A DNA stretch of 64,000 bases from Cellulomonas sp. 73-92 (lineage in GTDB: Bacteria > Actinomycetota > Actinomycetes > Actinomycetales > Cellulomonadaceae), in assembly GCF_001898175.1 (NCBI RefSeq), contig NZ_MKTH01000002.1, positions 62,001 through 126,000 of the forward strand, written 5' to 3'. The notes beneath the pieces were generated by a model. The model saw nothing but the letters and a program-made list of their open reading frames with translations, did not search any database and was not told the origin of the DNA. How positions within the stretch are numbered: position 1 is the stretch's first letter; the number at the start of each line of letters is the position of its first letter. Positions 22,787-30,024 of the stretch are shown piece after piece. Position numbers and translations under genes: made by a program.

Positions 22787-24003
22787 GCGTTCGCGCCCTC
22801 GGCGACCGGCTGCCCGATGTCCTGCAGCAGGGCGCGGAACCAGGCCTGCGTGGTGTCGAACGGCTTGCCGCCGGCGATGCGCGGGAACTCGATGGCACGC
22901 AGGCGGTCGCCCTGCTCCTCGTCGTGCCCGATCACGCCGGACTCGCCGCGCAGCGCGCACTCGACCGCGAGGTCCGTCATGGACTTGATGAGGCGCAGGT
23001 CCTCGGCGTTCGCGGCCGCGGAACGGGCGAAGTAGCCCGACTTCTGGACCATGACCTTCTCCGCGCCGAGCTTCTTCGCGAACTGCTTGGCGAACCACTG
23101 GCCCGGGTTGATGGTGTCGAGGCGCACGTGCCCGAACGCGTCGCGCTGGACCTCGTGGCCCGCCGCCTCCAGCTGCGCGACGATCTCGGGCAGCCCGGCG
23201 CCCTCGGACAGGAAGATGTTGACGTTCCCGATCCGGTCCATGACGGCGCGCAGGCGCTTCGCCTCGCCGTCGATGTCGATCGGCAGCTCGGGGACGAGCA
23301 CCGCGTGGATGTCCCAGCGCTCGCGCGACAGCCCGATCTCCGGCACCCACTCCTGGGTGTCGAGCCAGCGACGGTACTCGGCGGCGGACGCGGCGGTCAG
23401 CCAGCCGCAGTTGCGGCCCATGACCTCGTGGACGATGAGCATGCGCGGGCCGGAGCGGTGCTCGCCGATGACGTTCTGGGCGAAGCGCGCGGTCTGCTCC
23501 GCCGCGGTCCAGGCGCCCAGGGACTGGCGGATCGGCACCACGTCGTTGTCGATGGTCTTCGGCAGGCCGACGACGGTCAGCTCGTAGCCGTTGTTGTGCA
23601 GGTAGGCCGCGAGATCGGCCGCGGTGGTGTTGGTGTCGTCGCCGCCGATGGTGTGCAGCACGTCGACGCCGTCGGCCTTCAGCTGCTCGGCCGCGACCGC
23701 CAGCGGGTCCTCACCGGGCTTGACGAGGCCGCGCTTCTCCGCGTCGGCGCGGTTGGTCAGCTTGACGCGGGAGTTGCCGATGGGCGAGCCGCCGAACCGG
23801 TGGAGCACGCCGGCGTGCTTGCGGACCTCGTCGGACACGACGACCTTCTCGCCGAGCAGCAGGCCGTGGTAGCCGTGCTGGTAGGCGATGATCTCGACGT
23901 CCGGCGCGATCTCCGTGTACCGCTCGATGAGGCCGCCCACGGCCGAGGAGAGGCACGGGGCGAAGCCGCCCGCAGTGAGCAGAGCGACGCGGCGGACGGA
24001 CAT
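22783..24003 (-). CDS. pfp: Pyrophosphate-dependent 6-phosphofructokinase
   Basis: A 406-residue phosphofructokinase that interconverts fructose 6-phosphate and fructose 1,6-bisphosphate. Two residues that decide the phosphoryl donor are visible: GGDDT (120-124), with Asp where ATP enzymes have Gly, and PKTIDND (148-154), with Lys where ATP enzymes have Gly. Both are the pyrophosphate-type choices, so PPi rather than ATP is the expected donor and the reaction is reversible. The start ATG 24003 follows GAGAGG at about 9 nt; the ORF extends further upstream without support. It overlaps the DAHP synthase gene by 4 nt, linking sugar-phosphate flux to aromatic synthesis. Confidence 0.9.
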   Translation of the reverse strand: MSVRRVALLTAGGFAPCLSSAVGGLIERYTEIAPDVEIIAYQHGYHGLLLGEKVVVSDEVRKHAGVLHRFGGSPIGNSRVKLTNRADAEKRGLVKPGEDPLAVAAEQLKADGVDVLHTIGGDDTNTTAADLAAYLHNNGYELTVVGLPKTIDNDVVPIRQSLGAWTAAEQTARFAQNVIGEHRSGPRMLIVHEVMGRNCGWLTAASAAEYRRWLDTQEWVPEIGLSRERWDIHAVLVPELPIDIDGEAKRLRAVMDRIGNVNIFLSEGAGLPEIVAQLEAAGHEVQRDAFGHVRLDTINPGQWFAKQFAKKLGAEKVMVQKSGYFARSAAANAEDLRLIKSMTDLAVECALRGESGVIGHDEEQGDRLRAIEFPRIAGGKPFDTTQAWFRALLQDIGQPVAEGANA

Positions 24004-24108
24004 GTGAGCACACCTCTCGATCGACCAGGACACGCGTGGGGGCGCGACAGCGCGCGCCGATCATCCTAGCCACGCGACCTGCGGCCCTCCCGGGCCGTCC
24101 ATCCTGCG

Positions 24109-24945
24109 TCAGGAGGGCTGCTCGGTGCTCTCGTCGACCGCGGGCGAGCCGTCCTCGTGACCCTCGTCCTCGTCCTCGTCGGGCGGCTGCGGCGGCTCGA
24201 CGGCGGGGACCGGGCGCCCGCCGGGGGCCACGTGCGCGCCCAGCTCCTCGCCCGCCTCCGCGAGACCCGCCGCGATGCGGGCCTTCATCGTGGCGGCGTA
24301 CATGTCGACGTACTCCTGGCCCGAGAGGCTGAGGAGGGCGTACATGATCTCGTCGGTCACCGAGCGGAGGATGAAGCGGTCGTCCTCCAGCCCCTGGAAG
24401 CGGGAGAAGTCCAGCGGCTCGCCGATGACGGTGCCGATCCGCATGATCTTGGGGATCTTGCGGCCGATCGGCTGCGCGATGTTGGTGCCGACCATCACCA
24501 CCGGGATGACGGGCGCCCCGGACTCGAGCGCGAGGCGCGCGACACCGGTCTTGCCGCGGTACATCCGCCCGTCCGGGCTGCGCGTCCCCTCGGGGTAGAT
24601 GCCGAAGAGCCCGCCCTCCTGCAGGCGTCGCAGGCCCGTGTTCAGCGCGGCCTCGCCCGCCTTGCCGCCGCCGCGGTCGACCGGGATGGTGCCGACGCCG
24701 CGCATGAAGCCCGCGACCAGGCGCCCCTTGATGCCCTTGCCCGTGAAGTACTCCTGCTTGCCGATGAACACGATCTCGCGCTCGAGCATCAGGGGCAGGA
24801 AGAAGGAGTCGATCACCGCGAGGTGGTTGCTCGCCAGGATGGCGGGGCCCTCCGTCGGGACGTTCTCGGCACCGCGGACCCAGGGCCGGTACACGAGCTT
24901 GAGCAGGGGTCCGACGAAGATGTGCTTCATCAGCCAGTAGAACAA
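24109..24945 (-). CDS. plsC: 1-acyl-sn-glycerol-3-phosphate acyltransferase (PlsC family)
   Basis: A 278-residue membrane-associated acyltransferase that makes phosphatidic acid from lysophosphatidic acid. The catalytic NHLAVID (HX4D, His41-Asp46) and the glycerol-phosphate-binding PEGTRSPDG (118-126) are intact; GVARLALESGAPVIPV is motif IV-like. The last 40 residues are an acidic, probably disordered tail. The start is TTG at 24945, giving MFYWLMKHIFVGP, chosen because GAGGAGGG lies 4 nt upstream and this N-terminus is typical of the family; the ATG six codons on has no ribosome site. Divergent from the small membrane protein at 25014. Confidence 0.88.
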   Translation of the reverse strand: MFYWLMKHIFVGPLLKLVYRPWVRGAENVPTEGPAILASNHLAVIDSFFLPLMLEREIVFIGKQEYFTGKGIKGRLVAGFMRGVGTIPVDRGGGKAGEAALNTGLRRLQEGGLFGIYPEGTRSPDGRMYRGKTGVARLALESGAPVIPVVMVGTNIAQPIGRKIPKIMRIGTVIGEPLDFSRFQGLEDDRFILRSVTDEIMYALLSLSGQEYVDMYAATMKARIAAGLAEAGEELGAHVAPGGRPVPAVEPPQPPDEDEDEGHEDGSPAVDESTEQPS

Positions 24946-25001
24946 GGAGCCCTCCTCGTGCCGCGGCCAGCCCGGGCGACGCGGACTGCTCGGACCGACT
25001 C

Positions 25002-25007
25002 TAGAGT
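25002..25007 (+). promoter_or_regulatory. -10 element of the 25014 gene
   Basis: TAGAGT followed by 6 nt (GCCTAC) and the ATG. Confidence 0.6.
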
Positions 25008-25013
25008 GCCTAC

Positions 25014-25478
25014 ATGGTCCAGCGACCGGACGACGAGGCCGACCCGCGCGACTTCGACGCGCGCTGGGCCGAGATCGTCGCAGACCTCGGGGAGCCGGAG
25101 GGAGTCGACCTCCCCGCGGCGCAGGCGACGCCGCCGGCCGGTCACGTGGTGCGGGGCGCGGACGAGCGGGTGCTGTCCGGCCGCGACTGGGCCGGCACCG
25201 ACCAGATCGACGCCGCCGAGGAGGCCGTCGACGAGCAGGAGCACTTCGTCCCGCCGGACCCCGGTCCCGTCCTGGGCTCCGACCCGCTGCGGGTGCTGAC
25301 CTGGGCCGTCGCGATCGGCGTGCCCGTCCTGTACGTCGTCCTGCTGGTCGCGTGGCACGACCCGCCCGGCTGGCTCGCGCCGGTGGCGGGCGTGGTGCTG
25401 CTCGCCGCCGTCGCCGTGCTCGTCTGGCGCATGCCGCACCGCCGCGACCAGGACTCCGACTCCGGCGCCGTGGTCTGA
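25014..25478 (+). CDS. Two-helix membrane protein of unknown function
   Basis: A 154-residue conserved-looking actinobacterial protein with no recognised domain. The N-terminal 85 residues are acidic and soluble, starting with an R/D-rich region and DARWAEIVADLGEP. Then comes the short motif EHFVPPDPGPVLGSDPLRVL, 20 residues, of the FxPPxPxP type found just before the membrane part of many small actinobacterial membrane proteins. Two transmembrane helices follow (about 97-118 and 122-143), then a charged tail. It is convergent with the ROK kinase gene (41 bp between stops) and divergent from plsC. Confidence 0.75.
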   Translation: MVQRPDDEADPRDFDARWAEIVADLGEPEGVDLPAAQATPPAGHVVRGADERVLSGRDWAGTDQIDAAEEAVDEQEHFVPPDPGPVLGSDPLRVLTWAVAIGVPVLYVVLLVAWHDPPGWLAPVAGVVLLAAVAVLVWRMPHRRDQDSDSGAVV

Positions 25479-25518
25479 CGCGGTGGCGGGCGCCGTTGCC
25501 CGCTCGTCAGTCATCGCG

Positions 25519-26463
25519 CTACCGCCGGGCCAGGTCCCCCGCGCCGACGATGCCGGCGTCGTTGCCCATCGAGGCGACCGCGAACCGCGCCTCGGGATGG
25601 TGCCCGCCCGCGGACAGGTGGGCGCTGAACGCCGCCCGCGCCGGGGCCATCACCAGCTCGCCCGCCGCGGACAGGCCGCCGCCGACGACGAAGAGCTCGG
25701 GGTCCAGCAGGGCCGCGACCGAGGCGGCGCCCTCGCCGACCCACCGGCCGATGGTCGCGAGCAGCTCGACGGCGAGCTCGTCGCCCTCCTCCGCCGCGGA
25801 CGTCACGTGGTGGCCGGAGATCTTGCGCCACTTGCCGCCGGCAAGCTCGATGATCCGGGCCGCGCGGTCGGGACGCGTCTGGGCGACCGCCTGCGCGTCG
25901 CGCACCAGGGCGCTGCCCGAGACGTACTGCTCCCAGCAGCCCATCTGCCCGCACCCGCAGTAGTGCCCGTCAGGCACCACCCGCATGTGGCCGATCTCGG
26001 CCGCCACGCCCCAGCGGCCGCGCAGCAGGATGCCGCCGGAGACGATCGCGCCGCCCAGGCCGGTGCCCAGCGTCAGGGTGACCATGTCGTCGACGTCGCG
26101 CGCGACCCCGAACTGGAACTCGGCCCAGCCGGCCGCGTTGGCGTCGTTCTCGACGACGATCGGCACGTCCGTCCGCAGCGCCGTGGCGACGGCCCCACGC
26201 AGGTCGTGGTCACGCCAGGGCAGGTTGGGCGTGAAGCTGACGGTGGCGCGGTCGGCGCTGACGAAGCCCGGCGCCGCCAGGCCGATCGCGCCCACCTCGT
26301 GGTCGGCCATGAGCTCGCGGCACACGTCGACCACGCCCAGGTCGACGCTGTGCGCATCCGTGGCGTCGGTGTCCCGACGGGTCTGGGCGAGGATCGAGCC
26401 GTCGGTGTCGACGACCCCTGCGGCGATCTTCGTCCCGCCGATGTCCACGCCGATCGCCAGCAT
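25519..26463 (-). CDS. ROK-family glucokinase
   Basis: A 314-residue sugar kinase of the ROK family, expected to phosphorylate glucose to glucose 6-phosphate. The ATP-binding DIGGTK is at 7-12. The substrate region NDANAAGWAEFQFG and GTGLGGAIV are typical of bacterial glucokinases. The ROK zinc motif CGCGQMGCWEQY is intact. There is no N-terminal DNA-binding domain, so it is an enzyme rather than a NagC-type repressor. The ATG has AAGGAG about 10 nt upstream. It feeds hexose phosphate into the pathway containing the PPi-phosphofructokinase 1.5 kb away. Confidence 0.9.
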   Translation of the reverse strand: MLAIGVDIGGTKIAAGVVDTDGSILAQTRRDTDATDAHSVDLGVVDVCRELMADHEVGAIGLAAPGFVSADRATVSFTPNLPWRDHDLRGAVATALRTDVPIVVENDANAAGWAEFQFGVARDVDDMVTLTLGTGLGGAIVSGGILLRGRWGVAAEIGHMRVVPDGHYCGCGQMGCWEQYVSGSALVRDAQAVAQTRPDRAARIIELAGGKWRKISGHHVTSAAEEGDELAVELLATIGRWVGEGAASVAALLDPELFVVGGGLSAAGELVMAPARAAFSAHLSAGGHHPEARFAVASMGNDAGIVGAGDLARR

Positions 26464-26655
26464 CGTCAGCGGTCTCCTTCGTCCACGCGCGTGCGCCCCG
26501 AGCGGGCGCAGCCGCCCTACGCTAGCGCCCGGCCGCGCCCCTCGGGCGAGCCCATGGAGCGGAACACGCGGGCATACCCGGGACGTTGAGTACAGGGAAT
26601 AGGCCGAAGGTCCCGTATCCTCTGCATACGTCGTTGCCTGCCGATGGAGTCAGCC

Positions 26656-28458
26656 ATGACCGCGTCCGTCACCCCGCTCGCCGTCGAGCTCGGCCGGGAG
26701 ACCAACCTCAACGACCTGCTGGCCGCGCGGGTCGCGCAGACACCCGAGGCCGTGCTCGTCGAACGCAAGACCGGTCCGGGCGGCGCCTGGCAGCCCATGA
26801 CGGCGCGCGAGTTCGACGCGCACGTCGTCGCGGTCGCCAAGGGCCTCGTCGCCAGTGGCGTCGACCCCGGGGACCGGGTCGCGATCATGGCCCGCACGCG
26901 CTATGAGTGGTCGCTGCTCGACTGGGCGCTGTGGGCCGTGGGCGCGGTCGGCGTGCCGGTCTACGAGACCTCGTCCGCGGAGCAGGTCCACTGGATCCTC
27001 TCGGACTCCGCCGCGTCGCTCGTCGTCGTCGAGAACGCCGGCCACGCCGCGGTCGTCGCGCAGGTCCGCGACCAGCTGCCCGCCGTGCGCGACGTGCTGG
27101 TGATCGACGACGGCGCGATCGACGCGCTCGTCCTGGCCGGCGCGCAGGTGCCCGACGAGGAGGTCGAGCGCCGCCGCCACCTCGCCACGCTCGACGACCT
27201 CGCGACGATCATCTACACCTCCGGCACCACGGGCCGGCCCAAGGGCGCCGAGCTGACCCACGGCAACTTCGCCGAGCTCGCCGTGAACACGGTCCGCAAG
27301 CTCGAGGTCGTCGTCACCGGCGACGACGTCCGCACGCTGCTGTTCATGCCGCTGGCGCACGTGTTCGCGCGGTTCATCCACGTGCTGACTGTCGCCGCCG
27401 GCGCGGTGCTCGGGCACGCCCCGGACACGAAGACGCTGGTCGCGGACATGCAGTCGTTCCGGCCGACCTTCGTGCTGTCGGTGCCGCGGGTGTTCGAGAA
27501 GATCTACAACTCCGCCGAGCAGTCCGCGGCGACCGGTTTCAAGCGCGGCATCTTCCAGCGCGCCGCCAAGACGGCGATCGTCTACTCCCGGGCCTTGGAC
27601 ACGCCGCGCGGGCCGAGCCCGTGGCTGCGGCTGCAGCACCTGGTGGCCGACGTGCTCGTGCTGCGGAAGATCCGGGCGGCGCTCGGGGGTCAGGTGCAGT
27701 GGGCGATCTCCGGGGGCGCGCCCCTCGGCGAGCGGCTCGGGCACTTCTTCCGCGGCGTCGGCCTGCGCGTGCTGGAGGGCTACGGCCTCACCGAGACCAC
27801 GGCACCCGTGTGCGTCAACCTGCCCGAGCACACCAAGATCGGCACGGTCGGCCCGGCCCTGCCCGGGTGTGGCCTGCGCATCGCCGACGACGGCGAGATC
27901 GAGGCCTACGGCATCGGCGTGTTCCGCGGCTACCTGGACAACGACGCGGCGAGCGTCGACGCGTTCGACGACGGCTGGTTCCGCACCGGCGACCTCGGGG
28001 CGCTCGACGAGGACGGGTTCCTCACGATCACGGGCCGCAAGAAGGAGATCATCGTCACCGCCGGCGGCAAGAACGTGGCTCCCTCGGTGCTCGAGGACCG
28101 GCTCCGCGGCCACCCGCTCGTCAGCCAGGTCGTGGTCGTCGGCGACCAGCGGCCGTTCATCGGCGCCCTCATCACGCTCGACCCCGAGGGCGTCCCCGGC
28201 TGGCTCACGGCGCACAGCAAGCCGGCGATGTCGCTCGAGGAGGCGGCGAAGGACCCGGACGTCCTGGCGTCCCTCGACCGGGCGGTGGAGCGGACGAACC
28301 AGGCCGTCTCGCGCGCCGAGTCGATCCGCAAGTACCGGATCCTGCCGACCGACCTGACGATCGCCAACGGCTACCTCACGCCGAAGCTGTCCGTGCGCCG
28401 GCAGGAGGTCCTCAAGGACTTCGCCGCCGAGATCGAGGCGCTCTACTCGTCCCACTGA
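26656..28458 (+). CDS. Long-chain acyl-CoA ligase (AMP-forming)
   Basis: A 600-residue ANL-superfamily enzyme that activates fatty acids through an acyl-adenylate to acyl-CoA. The phosphate loop IYTSGTTGRPKGAEL lies near 184-198, with YGLTETTAP, the hinge motif GWFRTGDLG and the C-terminal GRKKEIIVTAGGKNVAP containing conserved lysines. Length and the VPRVFEKIYNSAE region match FadD15-like long-chain ligases. The ATG at 26656 is chosen because GGAG lies 6 nt upstream; the ATG at 26644 would place that site inside the gene. It is convergent with the NYN-domain gene across the large inverted repeat at 28462-28540. Confidence 0.9.
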   Translation: MTASVTPLAVELGRETNLNDLLAARVAQTPEAVLVERKTGPGGAWQPMTAREFDAHVVAVAKGLVASGVDPGDRVAIMARTRYEWSLLDWALWAVGAVGVPVYETSSAEQVHWILSDSAASLVVVENAGHAAVVAQVRDQLPAVRDVLVIDDGAIDALVLAGAQVPDEEVERRRHLATLDDLATIIYTSGTTGRPKGAELTHGNFAELAVNTVRKLEVVVTGDDVRTLLFMPLAHVFARFIHVLTVAAGAVLGHAPDTKTLVADMQSFRPTFVLSVPRVFEKIYNSAEQSAATGFKRGIFQRAAKTAIVYSRALDTPRGPSPWLRLQHLVADVLVLRKIRAALGGQVQWAISGGAPLGERLGHFFRGVGLRVLEGYGLTETTAPVCVNLPEHTKIGTVGPALPGCGLRIADDGEIEAYGIGVFRGYLDNDAASVDAFDDGWFRTGDLGALDEDGFLTITGRKKEIIVTAGGKNVAPSVLEDRLRGHPLVSQVVVVGDQRPFIGALITLDPEGVPGWLTAHSKPAMSLEEAAKDPDVLASLDRAVERTNQAVSRAESIRKYRILPTDLTIANGYLTPKLSVRRQEVLKDFAAEIEALYSSH

Positions 28459-28461
28459 CCG

Positions 28462-28540
28462 CCGAGCGCATGGTTGGTCGCCGAGATCGACGATTCCAGG
28501 CGCCGAAACCGTGGATCTCGACGACGAACGATGCGCTCGG
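28462..28540. repeat. Long imperfect inverted repeat between convergent genes
   Basis: Arms of 36 nt (28462-28497 and 28505-28540) match at 30 positions around a 7-nt loop; the outer 10 bp (CCGAGCGCAT) are perfect. Of the six mismatches, three become G.U pairs only in RNA made from the minus strand, so the hairpin is more stable in the transcript of the NYN gene. It lies 4 nt after the acyl-CoA ligase stop and 8 nt after the NYN-gene stop. It may be a bidirectional terminator or a small dispersed palindromic element. Confidence 0.8.
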
Positions 28541-28548
28541 TGTGCAGG

Positions 28549-29961
28549 TCAGACGCGCTGCAGGCGCGCCAGGAGGGTGGTCGACGGCAGCACGCGCGCG
28601 CCGTCACGAGCCACGTCGCGCGCCACAGCCTGGTCGCCCGTGACGACGACCACGACCCGTCCGGGCGGCTCGGCCCGCACGAGTCGGCGGATGAGGTCGT
28701 CGGCGATCTCCCCCACCGAGAAGAGCACCCGCACGCCGCGTGGCTGCGGCACGGCGCCCTGTCCCGGCTGCCCGTCGAAGCAGCACGTCACCTCCGCACC
28801 GGTGCGGGCCGCCATCCCCGCGAGCGCGTCGACCAGGCGGCGGCGCTGGTCGTCGAGCGTCAGCCGCGGCCAGGCGGTCTTCGTCACGTTGTAGCCGTCG
28901 ACGACGAGGTGGGCGTACGGCTGGCGCAGCAGCTCGTCGAGCAGCGTCGGGTCGTCGGCGCTCCGGCCGCGCGACCCTTCGTGGACCGGGCCGGGCTGGT
29001 TGGCCGCGACCGCCACCAGGTCGGCCGGGTGGTCGAGCACCGGGGGCAGCGCGAGCTCGGTGCGCAGCCCCGAGGCGGCGTCGACGATCGTGTCGAGCAG
29101 CAGCCGCGCACGGGTCGCCGCCAGCTGCTGGGCGACCTTGGCCTCCGCCCGCTGCGCGCCACGCTCCCGCTCGGCCGCGGCGCGGTCCGCCGACGCCACG
29201 TCGCGCTCCTCGCGCGCGGCGGCCAGGGCGGCGGTGGCCTCGTCGTGCACGGCGGCCGCGTCCAGCCCCGCGCGGCGCGCCTCCTCGCGGGCCCGGTCGG
29301 CGTCCGACCGCAGCCGTCGCAGCTCGCGCTGCAGCCCGGCCAGCTCCTCCCGGGCGACCCGCTCGCGCTCGCGCGCGACGCCCAGCTCGGCACGCAGCCG
29401 GTCCGCCTCGGCCTGCAGCCGCTCGTGCCGCCGGTCGGGTTCCGTGGGCGGCGCGACGGGCCCCGGCGCGACGAGGCCCGCGGCCAGCTCGGGCCACACG
29501 CCCAGGTGCAGCAGCCACGCCCCCGTCGCGGCGGTGAGCGGGTCGTCCTCCGCCAGGCCGCGGCGGCGCGCGCCCGCCTCGACCGCCGCATCGCCGTCGC
29601 CTCCACCGGGAGCGGCGGTCTCGCCCAGCTCGTCGGGCACCTCGTCGGGCGCCGCGGTCCCGCGCACCTCGTCCGACGCCTCCCCGGAGGCCGCCGCCAG
29701 CCGCTCGGCGAGCTCCGGGTGCGCCTGCGACCAGGCGCGGGCCACGTGCGCCCGGAAGCCGTCCTCGCCGAGCTGGGTCCACAGCGGCCCGGCGCCGGCC
29801 ACCGCGCGCCGGCGGGGCGCGAACCGCTGCACCGCCCGCAGGCCGGCCGGGACGTCGCGGGGCTCCATCGCCGCGAGCACGTCGGCGGCGAACCGCACGA
29901 GCGCCGCCCGCAGCGCCTCGGGGACGTCGGTCGGCGCGGGCCTCTCGTCGGCGGCGGTCAT
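28549..29961 (-). CDS. NYN-domain (YacP-like) putative RNase with coiled coil
   Basis: A 470-residue protein. The C-terminal 125 residues form an NYN/PIN-like nuclease domain with LVVDGYNVTKTAWPR near 350, AEVTCCFDGQPGQG and late VVVVTGDQAVARDVARDGA, placing the expected metal-binding aspartates. The middle (about 165-290) is a long, Arg/Glu/Ala-rich coiled coil. The N-terminal 160 residues are helical and acidic and resemble no known domain. The role is probably RNA processing or decay by family analogy; the substrate is unknown. The ATG has TACCCT 6 nt upstream and no Shine-Dalgarno. It is divergent from the exonuclease/GIY-YIG gene. Confidence 0.8.
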   Translation of the reverse strand: MTAADERPAPTDVPEALRAALVRFAADVLAAMEPRDVPAGLRAVQRFAPRRRAVAGAGPLWTQLGEDGFRAHVARAWSQAHPELAERLAAASGEASDEVRGTAAPDEVPDELGETAAPGGGDGDAAVEAGARRRGLAEDDPLTAATGAWLLHLGVWPELAAGLVAPGPVAPPTEPDRRHERLQAEADRLRAELGVARERERVAREELAGLQRELRRLRSDADRAREEARRAGLDAAAVHDEATAALAAAREERDVASADRAAAERERGAQRAEAKVAQQLAATRARLLLDTIVDAASGLRTELALPPVLDHPADLVAVAANQPGPVHEGSRGRSADDPTLLDELLRQPYAHLVVDGYNVTKTAWPRLTLDDQRRRLVDALAGMAARTGAEVTCCFDGQPGQGAVPQPRGVRVLFSVGEIADDLIRRLVRAEPPGRVVVVVTGDQAVARDVARDGARVLPSTTLLARLQRV

Positions 29962-29967
29962 CGGCCC

Positions 29968-29973
29968 AGGGTA
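29968..29973 (-). promoter_or_regulatory. -10 element of the NYN-domain gene
   Basis: TACCCT on the minus strand with 6 nt (GGGCCG) before the ATG at 29961. Confidence 0.6.
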
Positions 29974-30011
29974 GGTCGGCGTGCCCGCGCGGGAGTGTCA
30001 GTCGCACTCGT

Positions 30012-30017
30012 TAGCGT
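30012..30017 (+). promoter_or_regulatory. -10 element of the exonuclease/GIY-YIG gene
   Basis: TAGCGT followed by 7 nt and the ATG at 30025. Confidence 0.55.
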
Positions 30018-30024
30018 GCTGGCC

